Below are positions 42,701 to 50,223 of a DNA stretch of 64,000 nucleotides, piece by piece. The position numbers were made by a program, and so were the translations under genes. The stretch comes from Pseudomonas zanjanensis (GTDB lineage: Bacteria > Pseudomonadota > Gammaproteobacteria > Pseudomonadales > Pseudomonadaceae), in the NCBI RefSeq assembly GCF_014268745.2, contig NZ_JABWRB020000001.1, positions 2,108,001 to 2,172,000 of the forward strand, in the 5' to 3' direction. Position 1 is the stretch's first letter; each line of letters begins with the position of its first letter. Below the pieces are notes generated by a model. It was not told where the DNA came from. It ran no database searches and saw nothing but the letters and a program-made list of their open reading frames with translations.

Positions 42701-42836
42701 CCCTGCCGCCCTCGACATAAGGCGCCGCCTGGGCCGTGCCCAAGGTCGCCAGTGCGCAGAGCATGGCGCGGTTGAGGGTCTTGAGCAGAAACACGCGACC
42801 TGTCGGTCTGGGTTGTTTTTTGTTTTCGATTTTCAT
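39744..42836 (-). CDS. Subtilisin-type serine protease autotransporter
   Basis: About 1030 residues. The start is ATG 42836 (the GTG one codon earlier is also possible), with AAGG ten bases upstream. There is a long signal peptide ending near residue 38 (TAQA). The S8 peptidase passenger (about 60-430) has the triad D87 (GIFDQPV), H144 (SHGTHVGG) and S365 (SGTSMAAPHVAG), and the oxyanion Asn in FAAGNDY. An autotransporter-type beta-helical region follows (ENTYSGPTLVNQGRLAING, SVAPGNSIGTLQVAGD). The C-terminal barrel (about 740-1030) ends in the aromatic DWQF. It displays or releases a protease at the cell surface by type V secretion, unlike its RTX neighbours. It corresponds to the PrtA/PrtB-type genes of Pseudomonas apr clusters. 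Confidence 0.95.
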   Translation of the reverse strand: MKIENKKQPRPTGRVFLLKTLNRAMLCALATLGTAQAAPYVEGGRAGEPDSWRSSEFNAEWGLGAINAQQAYAAGYTGKGVKLGIFDQPVYAAHPEFSGTDKVVTLVTSGIREYTDPYIPVKAGDPFRYDGSPTVGSDGKLGSHGTHVGGIAAGSRDGSPMHGVAFDAQIISADNGDPGPEDGIIRGNDGAVYKAGWDALIASGARIINNSWGIGITDRFDQGGRDPAFPHFTVQDAQLQFDQIQPLLGAKPGGAYEGAIAAARSGIVTIFAAGNDYNLNNPDAIAGLAYFVPDIAPNWLTVAALQVNPDTASPDPYTISTFSSRCGYTASFCVSAPGTRVYSAVIGGTGADDLTVGYANKSGTSMAAPHVAGSVAVLMERFPYMTGAQVASVLRATATDMGAPGVDSLYGWGMINLGKAIDGPSMLVTEQDIPEEFRIDGAYGSGQFVADLPGIGAIIDAGKPTERVCSGIQCGLDVWRNDIAGHGGLTKEGIGTLVLTGENTYSGPTLVNQGRLAINGSLASAVTVNDGGVLGGNGRIASLTANRGGSVAPGNSIGTLQVAGDVTFQPGSNYAVEVSPSSSDLIVAGGKASIDGATVSLSLENSPTLLTAGEVKSLLGRQFNILQAAGGIDGRFAEVLPNYAFLGGDLAYSASGIQLAVQRNDASFASLGLTPNQRSVATAAEQLGAGNGLYEALLLAPSAAVAQQAFQQLSGEIHPAIGTQLINDSRHLRDAVGDRLRQDALYEAGTPTDASSNAWFKVLGAWGKNEGGHDSAGTTSSIGGLLVGVDGLISEQTRLGFVTGYSDTSLGMGDATHSSAKADSYHLGVYLGHEIDALRLTVGGAHSWHRIDVKRDLQWGDVSGREKAKRDARTTQLFTEAAYRLDVQPVALEPFANLAYVHLDSDSFHEKGDNAALHGDDDRRDAVLSTLGIRASHTLALSDQQQLQLAGSLGWQHNLSSTSSEQDLAFAGSSNTFAVQSVSMDRNAAVIGARAGLAVAKDVRVNLDYNGLLGARDKTHGVGLTLDWQF

Positions 42837-42884
42837 CACGAACCATCCTTAGTTGTTGCAAAAACCCTGTGGTGTTCCTGGCTT

Positions 42885-42962
42885 TGTGGCTTGCCATGGC
42901 TTCTGTGGCTTACCCAGCCTGTGTGGCTTAACCAGCTTCTGTGGCTTGCCCAGCTTTTGTGG
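42885..42962. repeat. Degenerate 18-19-bp minisatellite
   Basis: TGTGGCTTgcCCAGCttc-like units begin at 42885, 42904, 42922, 42940 and 42958. They run into the left arm of the following REPIN, which shares the TGTGGC start. Confidence 0.75.
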
Positions 42963-43051
42963 CGAGGGAGCTTGCTCCCGCTGGGCTGCGCAGCAGCCCC
43001 AAAATGCCTGCGAGCGCTTCGCACTCGAGCGGGAGCAAGCTCCCTCGCCAC
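42959..43051. repeat. REPIN, GTGGCGAGGGA family (duplicate copy 1)
   Basis: Inverted arms with GGGCTGCGCAGCAGCCCC and GCGAGCGCTTCGC inner palindromes; identical in layout to the copy 205 bp downstream. Confidence 0.9.
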
Positions 43052-43163
43052 AACGGCATACTCGCTGTCATCGAGCGTCCACGCGGGACACAAACGCCTC
43101 ATCCACCTTCGCCAAATCCTGCGCACCAAGGGTGCCGACGCTTTTGTGGCTTGCCCAGCTTCT

Positions 43164-43256
43164 GTGGCGAGGGAGCTTGCTCCCGCTGGGCTGCGCAGCA
43201 GCCCCAAAATGCCTGCGAGCGCTTCGCACTCGAGCGGGAGCAAGCTCCCTCGCCAC
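43164..43256. repeat. REPIN, GTGGCGAGGGA family (duplicate copy 2)
   Basis: The copy adjacent to the intact aprF stop codon, seventeen bases beyond it. Confidence 0.9.
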
Positions 43257-43272
43257 AAAGGCATCCTCGCTG

Positions 43273-44622
43273 TCATCGAGCGTCCACGCGGGACACAAAC
43301 GCCTCGTCCACCTTCGCCAAATCCTGCGCACCGAGGGTGCCAGCGTAGTAATGCAGCTTGGTCCAGGCCATGAGGTAGTCGTAGCGGGCCTGGGCCAGGT
43401 CGCGGCGGGTGGTGTAGAGCTGCTGCTCGGCGTTGAGCGCGTCGAGGTTGACCCGCTCGCCGCCAAGAATGCTTTGCCGGGTCGAGACCACCAGCGCTTC
43501 GGCGGAGCTCAGGGCTTTCTGGTAGGCCCGCAGTTTGTTCACCCCCGACACGCAGGCGCTGAACTGCCGGCGCAGCTCGATCAGCGTTTCGCGGGTCTTG
43601 GCCTCCAGCTCATATTCGGCTTGTTCCATGTTGCGGCTGGCCTGGCGGGTCGACGCCGAGACCCCGCCGCCGGCATACAGCGGCACGCTGACTTCCAGGC
43701 CGATGGTGTTAGTGTCGTAGCGCTGGTTGTAGGTGTTGCCGCTTTCCGATTCGTTCTGGCGCATCGTCGCGTAGGCATTGACCTTGGGCAGGTGCCCGGC
43801 ACGGTTGCGTTCCACCTCGAAGCGCGCCACGTCCACCGCCTGGCGCTGGGACGCCAGGCTGGGGTTATTGCTCACCGCCAGCTCATGCCAGGTGTCGAAA
43901 CTGGCCGGTTGCAAGGCAAAGACCTGGAAGGTGTCGTGCAAGGGCGCCAGGTCGCCGATGTCCAGGGCCGGGACGCCAATCAACGAGCCGAGCTCACGCA
44001 AGGCGGCATCCTGCTCGTCCCGGGCCTCGATTTCCTCGGCGATTGCCAGTTCATAGCGCGCCTGCGCCTCGAGGATGTCGGTGCGGGTGCCTTCACCCTG
44101 GCGAAACAGCTGTTCGTTCTGCTGGAACTGTTGCTCGAACGCCTTTTTCTTGGCCTGGGCGATGTCGATCTGGTCCTGGGCGAATAAGGCCTGGGTGTAC
44201 TGGCTCAGTACCCGCACCAACAGCGCCTGGCTCTTTTCCCGAAAGCTTTCGTCGGCGAACAGCGCCTGGGCCACGCCCTTTCGGTAAGCCGCGTACGCCT
44301 CATAGTCCAGCAAGGGTTGCTGCAGCGTCAGGCTGGAGCCGTAGCTGCTGTAGTTGCGATCGTCGTGTTGACTGGCACCACGGTCATTGAGGTACGTGAC
44401 CTTGGATTGGTTGCGACCCATGTTGTAGCTGTAACCCAAATGCGGCAACAGCCCGGCACGGCCAATAGCGCGGTTCTCCAGGCCCGCATCGCGCTCCTTG
44501 ATCGCGCCCAGGTAGACCGGGTCATTGCGCAAGGCCTGCTCGTAGAACTCGAACGGCCCCATGGCCCAGGCGTTGTTGCCCACGGAAAAGGCCAGCAAGG
44601 CCACCCAATAAAAACGCTTCAT
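43273..44622 (-). CDS. aprF: TolC-family outer-membrane factor of the type I exporter
   Basis: The start at 44622 (MKRFYWVALL) is preferred because AAGGA lies 11 bases upstream; the ATG at 44634 directly abuts that sequence. About 449 residues with a signal peptide (LLAFSVGNNAWA), and two TolC repeats rich in Gln/Ala coiled coil (FEFYEQALRNDPVYLGAIKERDAGLENR and SFDTWHELAVSNNPSLASQRQAVDVA). It forms the outer-membrane exit duct for the protease and lipase. It lies 14 bp after aprE. Its 3' end is the source of the downstream duplicated segment. Confidence 0.95.
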   Translation of the reverse strand: MKRFYWVALLAFSVGNNAWAMGPFEFYEQALRNDPVYLGAIKERDAGLENRAIGRAGLLPHLGYSYNMGRNQSKVTYLNDRGASQHDDRNYSSYGSSLTLQQPLLDYEAYAAYRKGVAQALFADESFREKSQALLVRVLSQYTQALFAQDQIDIAQAKKKAFEQQFQQNEQLFRQGEGTRTDILEAQARYELAIAEEIEARDEQDAALRELGSLIGVPALDIGDLAPLHDTFQVFALQPASFDTWHELAVSNNPSLASQRQAVDVARFEVERNRAGHLPKVNAYATMRQNESESGNTYNQRYDTNTIGLEVSVPLYAGGGVSASTRQASRNMEQAEYELEAKTRETLIELRRQFSACVSGVNKLRAYQKALSSAEALVVSTRQSILGGERVNLDALNAEQQLYTTRRDLAQARYDYLMAWTKLHYYAGTLGAQDLAKVDEAFVSRVDAR

Positions 44623-44636
44623 ACCGCCAGACATCC

Positions 44637-45971
44637 TTATTCTTCGGTCAACGCAGAGCCGGCTCGGTCGAGCAGCGGTTTGAACAGGTAGTTGAGCAAC
44701 GAGCGCTCGCCGGTGCGCACGAACATCTCAGCCGGCATGCCGGGCTTGATCACCAGGCCGTTGAGCTTGTCCATGGCCACGTCGCTGACGCTGCTGCGCA
44801 GCACGTAATACGGCGCGCCGGTTTTTTCATCGAGCATCTGGTCTGCGGAAATCAGGCTGACTTCCCCCGGCACTCGTGGCGTGCGGTTCTGGTTGAAGGC
44901 GGTAAACAGGATGTCCACCGGTAAATGCGGGCCGACCTTGTCGATCAGGTGCACCGGCAGGTGCCCTTCCACCTCCAGCCGCGTGCCCTGGGGCACGATT
45001 TCCAACAAAGTGTCGCCCTGGCGCACCACCGCGCCCTCGGTATGCACCCCCAGGTTCACGGCGATGCCGTCGGCGGTGGCGAGGATTTCGCTGTGTTGCA
45101 ACTCGAACCCGGCGGATTTCAGCTGCTGTTGCAGGGTTTCGCTCTTGAGTTGGGCGTCGGCCAACTGGCTGCGCACTTCTTTCTGGTATTCCTCGTTGTG
45201 CTGCTGCAGCTTCAGCCGCGACTCGACGATCCCCTGCTCCACCCGCCCGCTTTCGCCGCTGTTCTGTGCCAGTTCCTGCTGCACTTGCGACAACTGGCGC
45301 TGATAGTCCAGCAGGCGGTTGCGCGGAATGTAGCCGTTGTCGGCCAAGGGTTGCAGGTTGCCCAGTTGCAGGCGCAGGGATTCGGCTTGGGCCGTCAAGT
45401 CGCTGCGGGCCCGGCGCATGCCCGCCAGTTGCGCCGTGGCGCCCTCGATGCTGGCGCGCAACGCCGCCTGTTCCCGGGCGAACGCTTCACGGCGACTGCT
45501 GAACAGTTGGCGCTGGCCTTCGAGCACCAAGGCCAGGCGTGGATCGGGATCGCGGCTCAGTTCGGTCGGGAAACTCACCTGCAACAGGTTGTCCCGCTCA
45601 CTTTGCCAGCGCGCCAGGCTGGCCCAGGTCATCCGGTACTGCGCCTGCAGCGATTGCACGTCGGCGGCGGCCTGGGTCTGGTCCAGGCGGAACAGCGGCT
45701 GGCCCTGCTTCACCGCTTCGCCTTCGCGCACCAGGATCCGGTTGACCACTCCGCTGCTCATCGATTGCACGGCCTTGCGCTTGCCTGAAACCACCACGGT
45801 GCCTTGTACGGGAATCCCTTGGTCCAACGGCGCCAGGCTGGCCCAGGTGAAAAAACTGCCCGCACCCACGAGCGCCAGTGTCCAGCCCATGCGGGTGAAG
45901 AAACGGGCGTCGCGCTCCGGGCGCCCAAGGTCCTGAGAATGCTCGAGGTTCATGTCGCGGTCCTGGCTCAT
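44637..45971 (-). CDS. aprE: HlyD-family membrane fusion protein of the type I exporter
   Basis: The 444-residue protein has a short cytoplasmic N-terminus, one membrane helix (about 29-46, WTLALVGAGSFFTWASLAPL), then a lipoyl-like half and a long coiled-coil hairpin (about 100-290, Gln/Arg/Glu rich). The C-terminal HlyD adapter has the family signature LVIKPGMPAEMFVRTGERSLLNYLFKPL. It bridges AprD and AprF across the periplasm. It overlaps the aprD stop by 4 bp. Confidence 0.96.
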   Translation of the reverse strand: MSQDRDMNLEHSQDLGRPERDARFFTRMGWTLALVGAGSFFTWASLAPLDQGIPVQGTVVVSGKRKAVQSMSSGVVNRILVREGEAVKQGQPLFRLDQTQAAADVQSLQAQYRMTWASLARWQSERDNLLQVSFPTELSRDPDPRLALVLEGQRQLFSSRREAFAREQAALRASIEGATAQLAGMRRARSDLTAQAESLRLQLGNLQPLADNGYIPRNRLLDYQRQLSQVQQELAQNSGESGRVEQGIVESRLKLQQHNEEYQKEVRSQLADAQLKSETLQQQLKSAGFELQHSEILATADGIAVNLGVHTEGAVVRQGDTLLEIVPQGTRLEVEGHLPVHLIDKVGPHLPVDILFTAFNQNRTPRVPGEVSLISADQMLDEKTGAPYYVLRSSVSDVAMDKLNGLVIKPGMPAEMFVRTGERSLLNYLFKPLLDRAGSALTEE

Positions 45972-47755
45972 ACGCCACCCGGCTTGCTGGTGGATGGGTA
46001 CTGGCGACTCATGCTCAGTCCATTCGGGGCACTCTGGGTGCTGTTGGGCGGTGATTGGCGCGGTGAATCCGCCTGGCCGGACAACGCCCGCAGCACTTGC
46101 TGGCTCGGACCGAAGGCTTGTAGCCGGCCGTCATCGAGCACCAGTAGCTTGTCGGCCTGGGCCAGTGCCGAGGAGCGATGGGTGACCAGCACGACGCTGG
46201 TGCCTTGGGCCTTCATCTGCGCAATGGCATTGGCGAGCGCCGCTTCACCCACCGTGTCAAGGTTGGAGTTGGGTTCGTCGAGCACCACCAGGCTCGGCCG
46301 GTCGTACATCGCCCGCGCCAGGGCGACCCGTTGCTTCTGCCCGCCGGACAAACCCCCGCCATCCTCCCCCAGCACCGTGTCGTAGCCCTGGGGCAGGCGC
46401 AGGATCAGTTCATGAACCCCGGCCTGTTGCGCGGCAGCGACGACTTTCTGCGGATCGGCTTGGCGAAACCGGGCGATGTTCTCGGCGATGCTGCCGCTGA
46501 ACAGCTCGATGTCCTGGGGCAGATAGCCGATGTGCGGGCCGAGTTGCTCGCGATTCCAGCGATGGATGTCAGCCCCGTCGAGGCGCACCGTCCCGGCGAG
46601 GGTTGGCCACACGCCGACCAGGACCCGGGCCAGGGTCGACTTGCCGGAACCGGACGCCCCCAGCACGCCGAGCACCTCCCCGGCGGCCAGGCTGAAACTG
46701 ACCTGCTGCAACGTCGCGTTGCGTTGCCCCGGCGGCCCTGCGCTCACTTGCTCGAAGCTCACCTGGCCCTTGGGCGCTGGCAGCGTCATGCCGTCATCCT
46801 GGGGCGCAAACGCCTGCAACAGCGCATCGAGACGGCGATAAGCCAGCTTGGCGCCGCTCCACTGCTTCCACACGGCAATCAACTGGTCGATGGGGCCCAG
46901 CACCCGTCCCATCAGGATTGAGCCGGCAATCATCATCCCGGCGGTCATGTCACCCTTGATCACCAGCAGCGCGCCCAGGCCCAGCACCAAGGATTGCAGG
47001 CACAGGCGCAGGGTCTTGCTCAGCGAACTGATCACCGCGCCGGTGTCGCTGGCCTGGTTTTGCAGGCCGAGAAAGCGCGAATGCACGGCGAACCAGCGGC
47101 TGCGCAGCGCCCCGAGCATGCCCATGGCCTGGATCGTCTCGGCGTTATGCAAGTGGCTGGTGGCCAATTGGCTGGACTGTTGCGAGTAGACGCTGGCCTG
47201 CCCCAAGGCTTTTTTGGTCATGGCCTCGTTCAGGCACGCCAAGCCGATCAGCAGCAGCGTACCGACGGAAGCGAACACGCCGAGCCACACGTTGAACAGA
47301 TAGATGACCAGCAAGTAAATGGGAAACCACGGCGCGTCGAAGAAGGCAAACAACGCCGGCCCGGTAAGAAATTGACGAATATGCGTAAGGTCGCCCAGGG
47401 ATTGCCCGGCGTTACCTTCACCCTGGCGCAGATTGCGCTCGAACGCGGCCCGGTACACCTGGAGGTTGAAGCGCCGTTCCAACTGGCTGCCGATGCGGAT
47501 GACCACGAAGCTACGGACCATTTCCAGCAGCCCGATGAACACGAAGAAACCCACCACCATCAGCGACAGCATCACCAGGGTGGTTTCGTTCTGGGATGAC
47601 AGCCCGCGGTCATACACTTGCAGCATATAAATCGAAGGCGCGAGCATCAGGACGTTAATCAGCGCGGTAAAACAACCGACACTGATCAGAATGTTTTTAT
47701 AGTCGCCCAGCGCTTTAAACAGCGGCACTGCGGCAGCGCTCCTTGCCCTATTCAT
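45968..47755 (-). CDS. aprD: ABC transporter ATPase/permease of the type I exporter
   Basis: The 595-residue protein has an N-terminal membrane domain of six helices (about 20-290) and a C-terminal ATPase with Walker A GASGSGKST (366-374), signature LSGGQKQR (469-476) and Walker B LVVLDEP (489-495). It is an inner-membrane engine that recognises the C-terminal signals of RTX proteins, here presumably the serralysin and the lipase of the same operon. The 106-bp gap before it contains a GCCGGTTCACCGGC dyad without a T-tract. Confidence 0.96.
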   Translation of the reverse strand: MNRARSAAAVPLFKALGDYKNILISVGCFTALINVLMLAPSIYMLQVYDRGLSSQNETTLVMLSLMVVGFFVFIGLLEMVRSFVVIRIGSQLERRFNLQVYRAAFERNLRQGEGNAGQSLGDLTHIRQFLTGPALFAFFDAPWFPIYLLVIYLFNVWLGVFASVGTLLLIGLACLNEAMTKKALGQASVYSQQSSQLATSHLHNAETIQAMGMLGALRSRWFAVHSRFLGLQNQASDTGAVISSLSKTLRLCLQSLVLGLGALLVIKGDMTAGMMIAGSILMGRVLGPIDQLIAVWKQWSGAKLAYRRLDALLQAFAPQDDGMTLPAPKGQVSFEQVSAGPPGQRNATLQQVSFSLAAGEVLGVLGASGSGKSTLARVLVGVWPTLAGTVRLDGADIHRWNREQLGPHIGYLPQDIELFSGSIAENIARFRQADPQKVVAAAQQAGVHELILRLPQGYDTVLGEDGGGLSGGQKQRVALARAMYDRPSLVVLDEPNSNLDTVGEAALANAIAQMKAQGTSVVLVTHRSSALAQADKLLVLDDGRLQAFGPSQQVLRALSGQADSPRQSPPNSTQSAPNGLSMSRQYPSTSKPGGV

Positions 47756-47861
47756 GATCTTCCTTGCTGTTGGCTTTGCCGGTGAACCGGCCGTTAGTTC
47801 AACTTACCAATCTTTAAATGTTCGTTCAGTGCACACCGACATCCACACCCGTACAAATTCG

Positions 47862-48299
47862 TTAATCCGCTTTCTGAGACTTATTTCGTTCAAGCCTAAG
47901 TATCAAACCGGACTTCAAGGTCATCTGGTAATGATGTTCCCGGCGCAGCCCCAAGTGAGTCCTGGAGTCTTGCCTGCCAATCAGGGATAGACCATCGGGT
48001 TCGGTGAACCAACGAACCGGTTCATCTCCCAGCCAGTGTCCCAGGCAATCGGTTTGGCCACCGAGGGTCTGGTCCGCCTTGAGTTCGACCAGGCAGGTGT
48101 TGGACGGTTTGTCCTGCATTGCCTGGCTTTGCGTGGTGTCCTGCGGGCTCGACAAAACGGCCTGCCACTGACCGGCCAACTGCGAGGGTTCTGCTAACAA
48201 CAGGCTGCGCGCCATGGCGACTTCTCCACAAAACATCATCAGCGTAGCGAGCAACCCGGCGGTCGCCTGAACACTACAGGGCATGAACTTTCTACGCAT
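47862..48299 (-). CDS. aprI: Periplasmic alkaline protease inhibitor
   Basis: The 145-residue start at 48299 has AGGA at good spacing. A signal peptide (about 1-31, ending VAMA) leads to a mature beta-barrel inhibitor starting RSLLLAEPSQLAGQW. Two Cys (NTCLVEL and TDCLGHW) can form the conserved disulphide. In the family the mature N-terminus inserts into the serralysin active site and protects the periplasm from misdirected protease. It follows aprA after a hairpin-forming repeat. Confidence 0.94.
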   Translation of the reverse strand: MRRKFMPCSVQATAGLLATLMMFCGEVAMARSLLLAEPSQLAGQWQAVLSSPQDTTQSQAMQDKPSNTCLVELKADQTLGGQTDCLGHWLGDEPVRWFTEPDGLSLIGRQDSRTHLGLRREHHYQMTLKSGLILRLERNKSQKAD

Positions 48300-48324
48300 T
48301 TCTTCGATCCTGACCGGGGTTCTG

Positions 48325-48416
48325 TAGGAGCTGTCGAGCGAAGCGAGGCTGCGATCTTTCCCTTACTCCTTGAGTCTCAAGCGAAAAGATCGCCGCCTTC
48401 GGCAGCTCCTACAGGA
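48325..48416. repeat. Inverted intergenic repeat, TGTAGGAGCTG type
   Basis: TGTAGGAGCTGTCGAGCGAAG... at the left pairs with ...CCTTCGGCAGCTCCTACA at the right, and GCGATCTTT with AAAGATCGC inside. It can form a long hairpin between aprA and aprI within the presumed operon, where it could lower inhibitor expression relative to protease. Confidence 0.85.
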
Positions 48417-48425
48417 GGACCGGCA

Positions 48426-49880
48426 TTACGCCACGATATCCGAGGCCGCCGCCTGGCCAACGGTGCTGACCAGGAAGTCAGCCACGCCGTGCCCGGAGAA
48501 GTCCACCGACAGCAGGCTGTTGCCACCCGATGTCGACAGCACCGCATCCCCCGCCGCACCGGTGAAGGCGCTGACGAAATGCAGGCCCGCGCCCTTGGTG
48601 ATACCGGTCAGGTCGATCTTGTCCAGGCCACTGACGAAATCGAGGATCTGGTCGGTTGCTCCCGGCCGCGAATCGGAACTGGCAGCGAACACGAAGGTGT
48701 CCGAACCCGAGCCGCCCCAGAGCTTGTCCGCACCACCGGCGCCCCAAAGGATATCGTTGCCGGCGCTGCCCTTGAGCTCGTTGGCCACCGCGTTGCCGAT
48801 CAGTAGATCGCTGCCCGAACCGCCGATGGCGTTTTCGATGGTTGCGCCTTGGGCGATGGACACGTTGCCGACCATGCCGCCAACATCGGAGAACGAGGCG
48901 TCATTGAGATTGATTTTCTGGTTTTGGGTAAAGCCAGAGAAATCCAGGGTGTCACGGCCGCCCGCATCCCATACCGAAAACACGACTTTGTCCGACGACG
49001 AAGACGCACTGAGGAAATCGCGACCGGTGTTGGAGTTGAAACCGTAGGTCGAATCGCCGGTACGGGTCGTGGTGTTGGCACCGTAGAGTTTCTGGATGGC
49101 CGCGATGTCATCCATCAACGGACCCGAGGCGTAGGCTTCGACGCCGCCCTTGCTGAAGTTCTGGTCGGTATTGCTTTCGCTCCAGTAGCTCATGAGGCTG
49201 TAGCCACGGGTGTCCTGGCCATAGGTGGCGTCATCGTAGGTCGGGCTGCCTTCGCCGGCGTTGTAGTCACCTGGGTGGGCCAGGCCGAGGGTATGACCGA
49301 TTTCGTGGGTCAGGGTCTGACGGCCGTAGTTGTTCAGGTCCGGGTTCTTGTTCTGGGTATAGCTGCTGTTGATCAGGTACCAGGACGTGCCGTCATAACC
49401 GGCGCCAGTCCCCGGCAGATAAGCGAACGCCGCGGCGCCATCCTGGCCGCCGCTGTAGTTACCGAAGGTCATGTGACCGTCGCCACCGCTGGCCTTTTCG
49501 GTGAAGGTGACATTGGCCACGTCCGCCCAGGATTGCATGGCCAGGGCGGCCTGGCCCTTCTGCTGGGCGCTGAACTGGCTGAAGCCACTGATCCCATGCT
49601 TGTTCATGGTGCTGGATGAGGCTGACGTCAGGAAGGTATAGGTCAGCTCGATCTTGCCGCTGCCGTCCCGGTCCTGGTAAGCCGCGCCGTCGCGCAGCAA
49701 CTGGGTGGCCGCCTCGTCGACGGAGTACGACGGTTTGCCATTGACGGTCAGGTTACCGCCGCGGTCGTATTGATGACTGAAACTATTGATCTGGTTGAAC
49801 GCATTACTGGGAGCGGCCAGTTGCGGCGCCCAGAGCAGTTGCTCGGCAGAATCGATAGCGCTGTTTTTGACTTTCGACAT
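48426..49880 (-). CDS. aprA: Serralysin-type extracellular alkaline metalloprotease
   Basis: The start is ATG 49880 ([10 protein letters not shown]), preceded by AAGGAAG; the GTG two codons earlier is unlikely. The 484-residue protein has a short propeptide, the zinc site H192-E193-xx-H196-x5-H202 ([12 protein letters not shown]), the Met-turn M230 with ligand Tyr232 (SLMSYW), then Ca-binding RTX repeats (about 340-390; [36 protein letters not shown]) and a C-terminal type I secretion region. It degrades proteins outside the cell (AprX in milk-spoiling strains). It is first gene of the operon, with 343 bp of AT-rich upstream DNA. Confidence 0.96.
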   Translation of the reverse strand: MSKVKNSAIDSAEQLLWAPQLAAPSNAFNQINSFSHQYDRGGNLTVNGKPSYSVDEAATQLLRDGAAYQDRDGSGKIELTYTFLTSASSSTMNKHGISGFSQFSAQQKGQAALAMQSWADVANVTFTEKASGGDGHMTFGNYSGGQDGAAAFAYLPGTGAGYDGTSWYLINSSYTQNKNPDLNNYGRQTLTHEIGHTLGLAHPGDYNAGEGSPTYDDATYGQDTRGYSLMSYWSESNTDQNFSKGGVEAYASGPLMDDIAAIQKLYGANTTTRTGDSTYGFNSNTGRDFLSASSSSDKVVFSVWDAGGRDTLDFSGFTQNQKINLNDASFSDVGGMVGNVSIAQGATIENAIGGSGSDLLIGNAVANELKGSAGNDILWGAGGADKLWGGSGSDTFVFAASSDSRPGATDQILDFVSGLDKIDLTGITKGAGLHFVSAFTGAAGDAVLSTSGGNSLLSVDFSGHGVADFLVSTVGQAAASDIVA

Positions 49881-50223
49881 AAACACACTTCCTTGTTTGC
49901 AAATGGAACAGTTTTAGTCAGACAGACGATCTCTGGCGAGATCGTCCTATCACTCGCCCAATGAGGACGTAAGAAACCTGACACAATTGGAAATCAAACG
50001 TCCAGCCATTTTTTTCGTTCAATTTCACGCCCTGCCCCTTAACACCCCTAAACAATAGACTTCGGCCTCGCTAGTCTCCGTGTGCAACTGCCGCAACTGC
50101 GGATTGTCGGACAAAACCATATTTAAATATTAAATAGCGATAACTAGCTGTTTGCGAACGACATCGCACTTTTCACAACTAAGTGCCAGCGAAGTGCTAT
50201 TAATTAATACCTACTAAGCCATC
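49881..50223. other. AT-rich gap holding the aprA promoter region
   Basis: The 343 bp between the aprA start and the 3' end of the lysR gene are markedly AT-rich, with a perfect ATATTTAAATAT palindrome near 50120 and TTAATTAAT near 50205. No open gene is seen. It probably contains the aprA promoter and upstream activating sites, but no single -10/-35 pair stands out. Confidence 0.55.
49885..49896 (-). promoter_or_regulatory. Candidate RsmA/RsmE-binding site over the aprA ribosome-binding site
   Basis: Minus-strand ACAAGGAAGTGT covers the Shine-Dalgarno of aprA and resembles the CsrA/RsmA consensus ACARGGAUGU. Gac/Rsm control of aprA translation is known in P. fluorescens strains; binding here is inferred. 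Confidence 0.5.

Larger units (their letters stand above)
42936..43345. repeat. 205-bp tandem duplication of the aprF 3' end plus REPIN
   Basis: Unit 1 (42936-43140) and unit 2 (43141-43345) are nearly identical. Offsets measured at GGCGAGGGAG (42961/43166) and CTCGCTGTCA (43061/43266) are both 205 bp. Each unit holds a GTGGCTTGCCCAGC stretch, a full REPIN, and the last ~70 bases of aprF encoding GTLGAQDLAKVDEAFVSRVDAR. Unit 2 is joined to the intact aprF gene; unit 1 is an untranslated copy of its tail. Confidence 0.93.

Noticed and set aside
43068..43466. A 132-codon frame ending in the aprF C-terminus
   Set aside because: It is antisense-strand read-through of the 205-bp duplication joined to another frame of aprF; not a gene.
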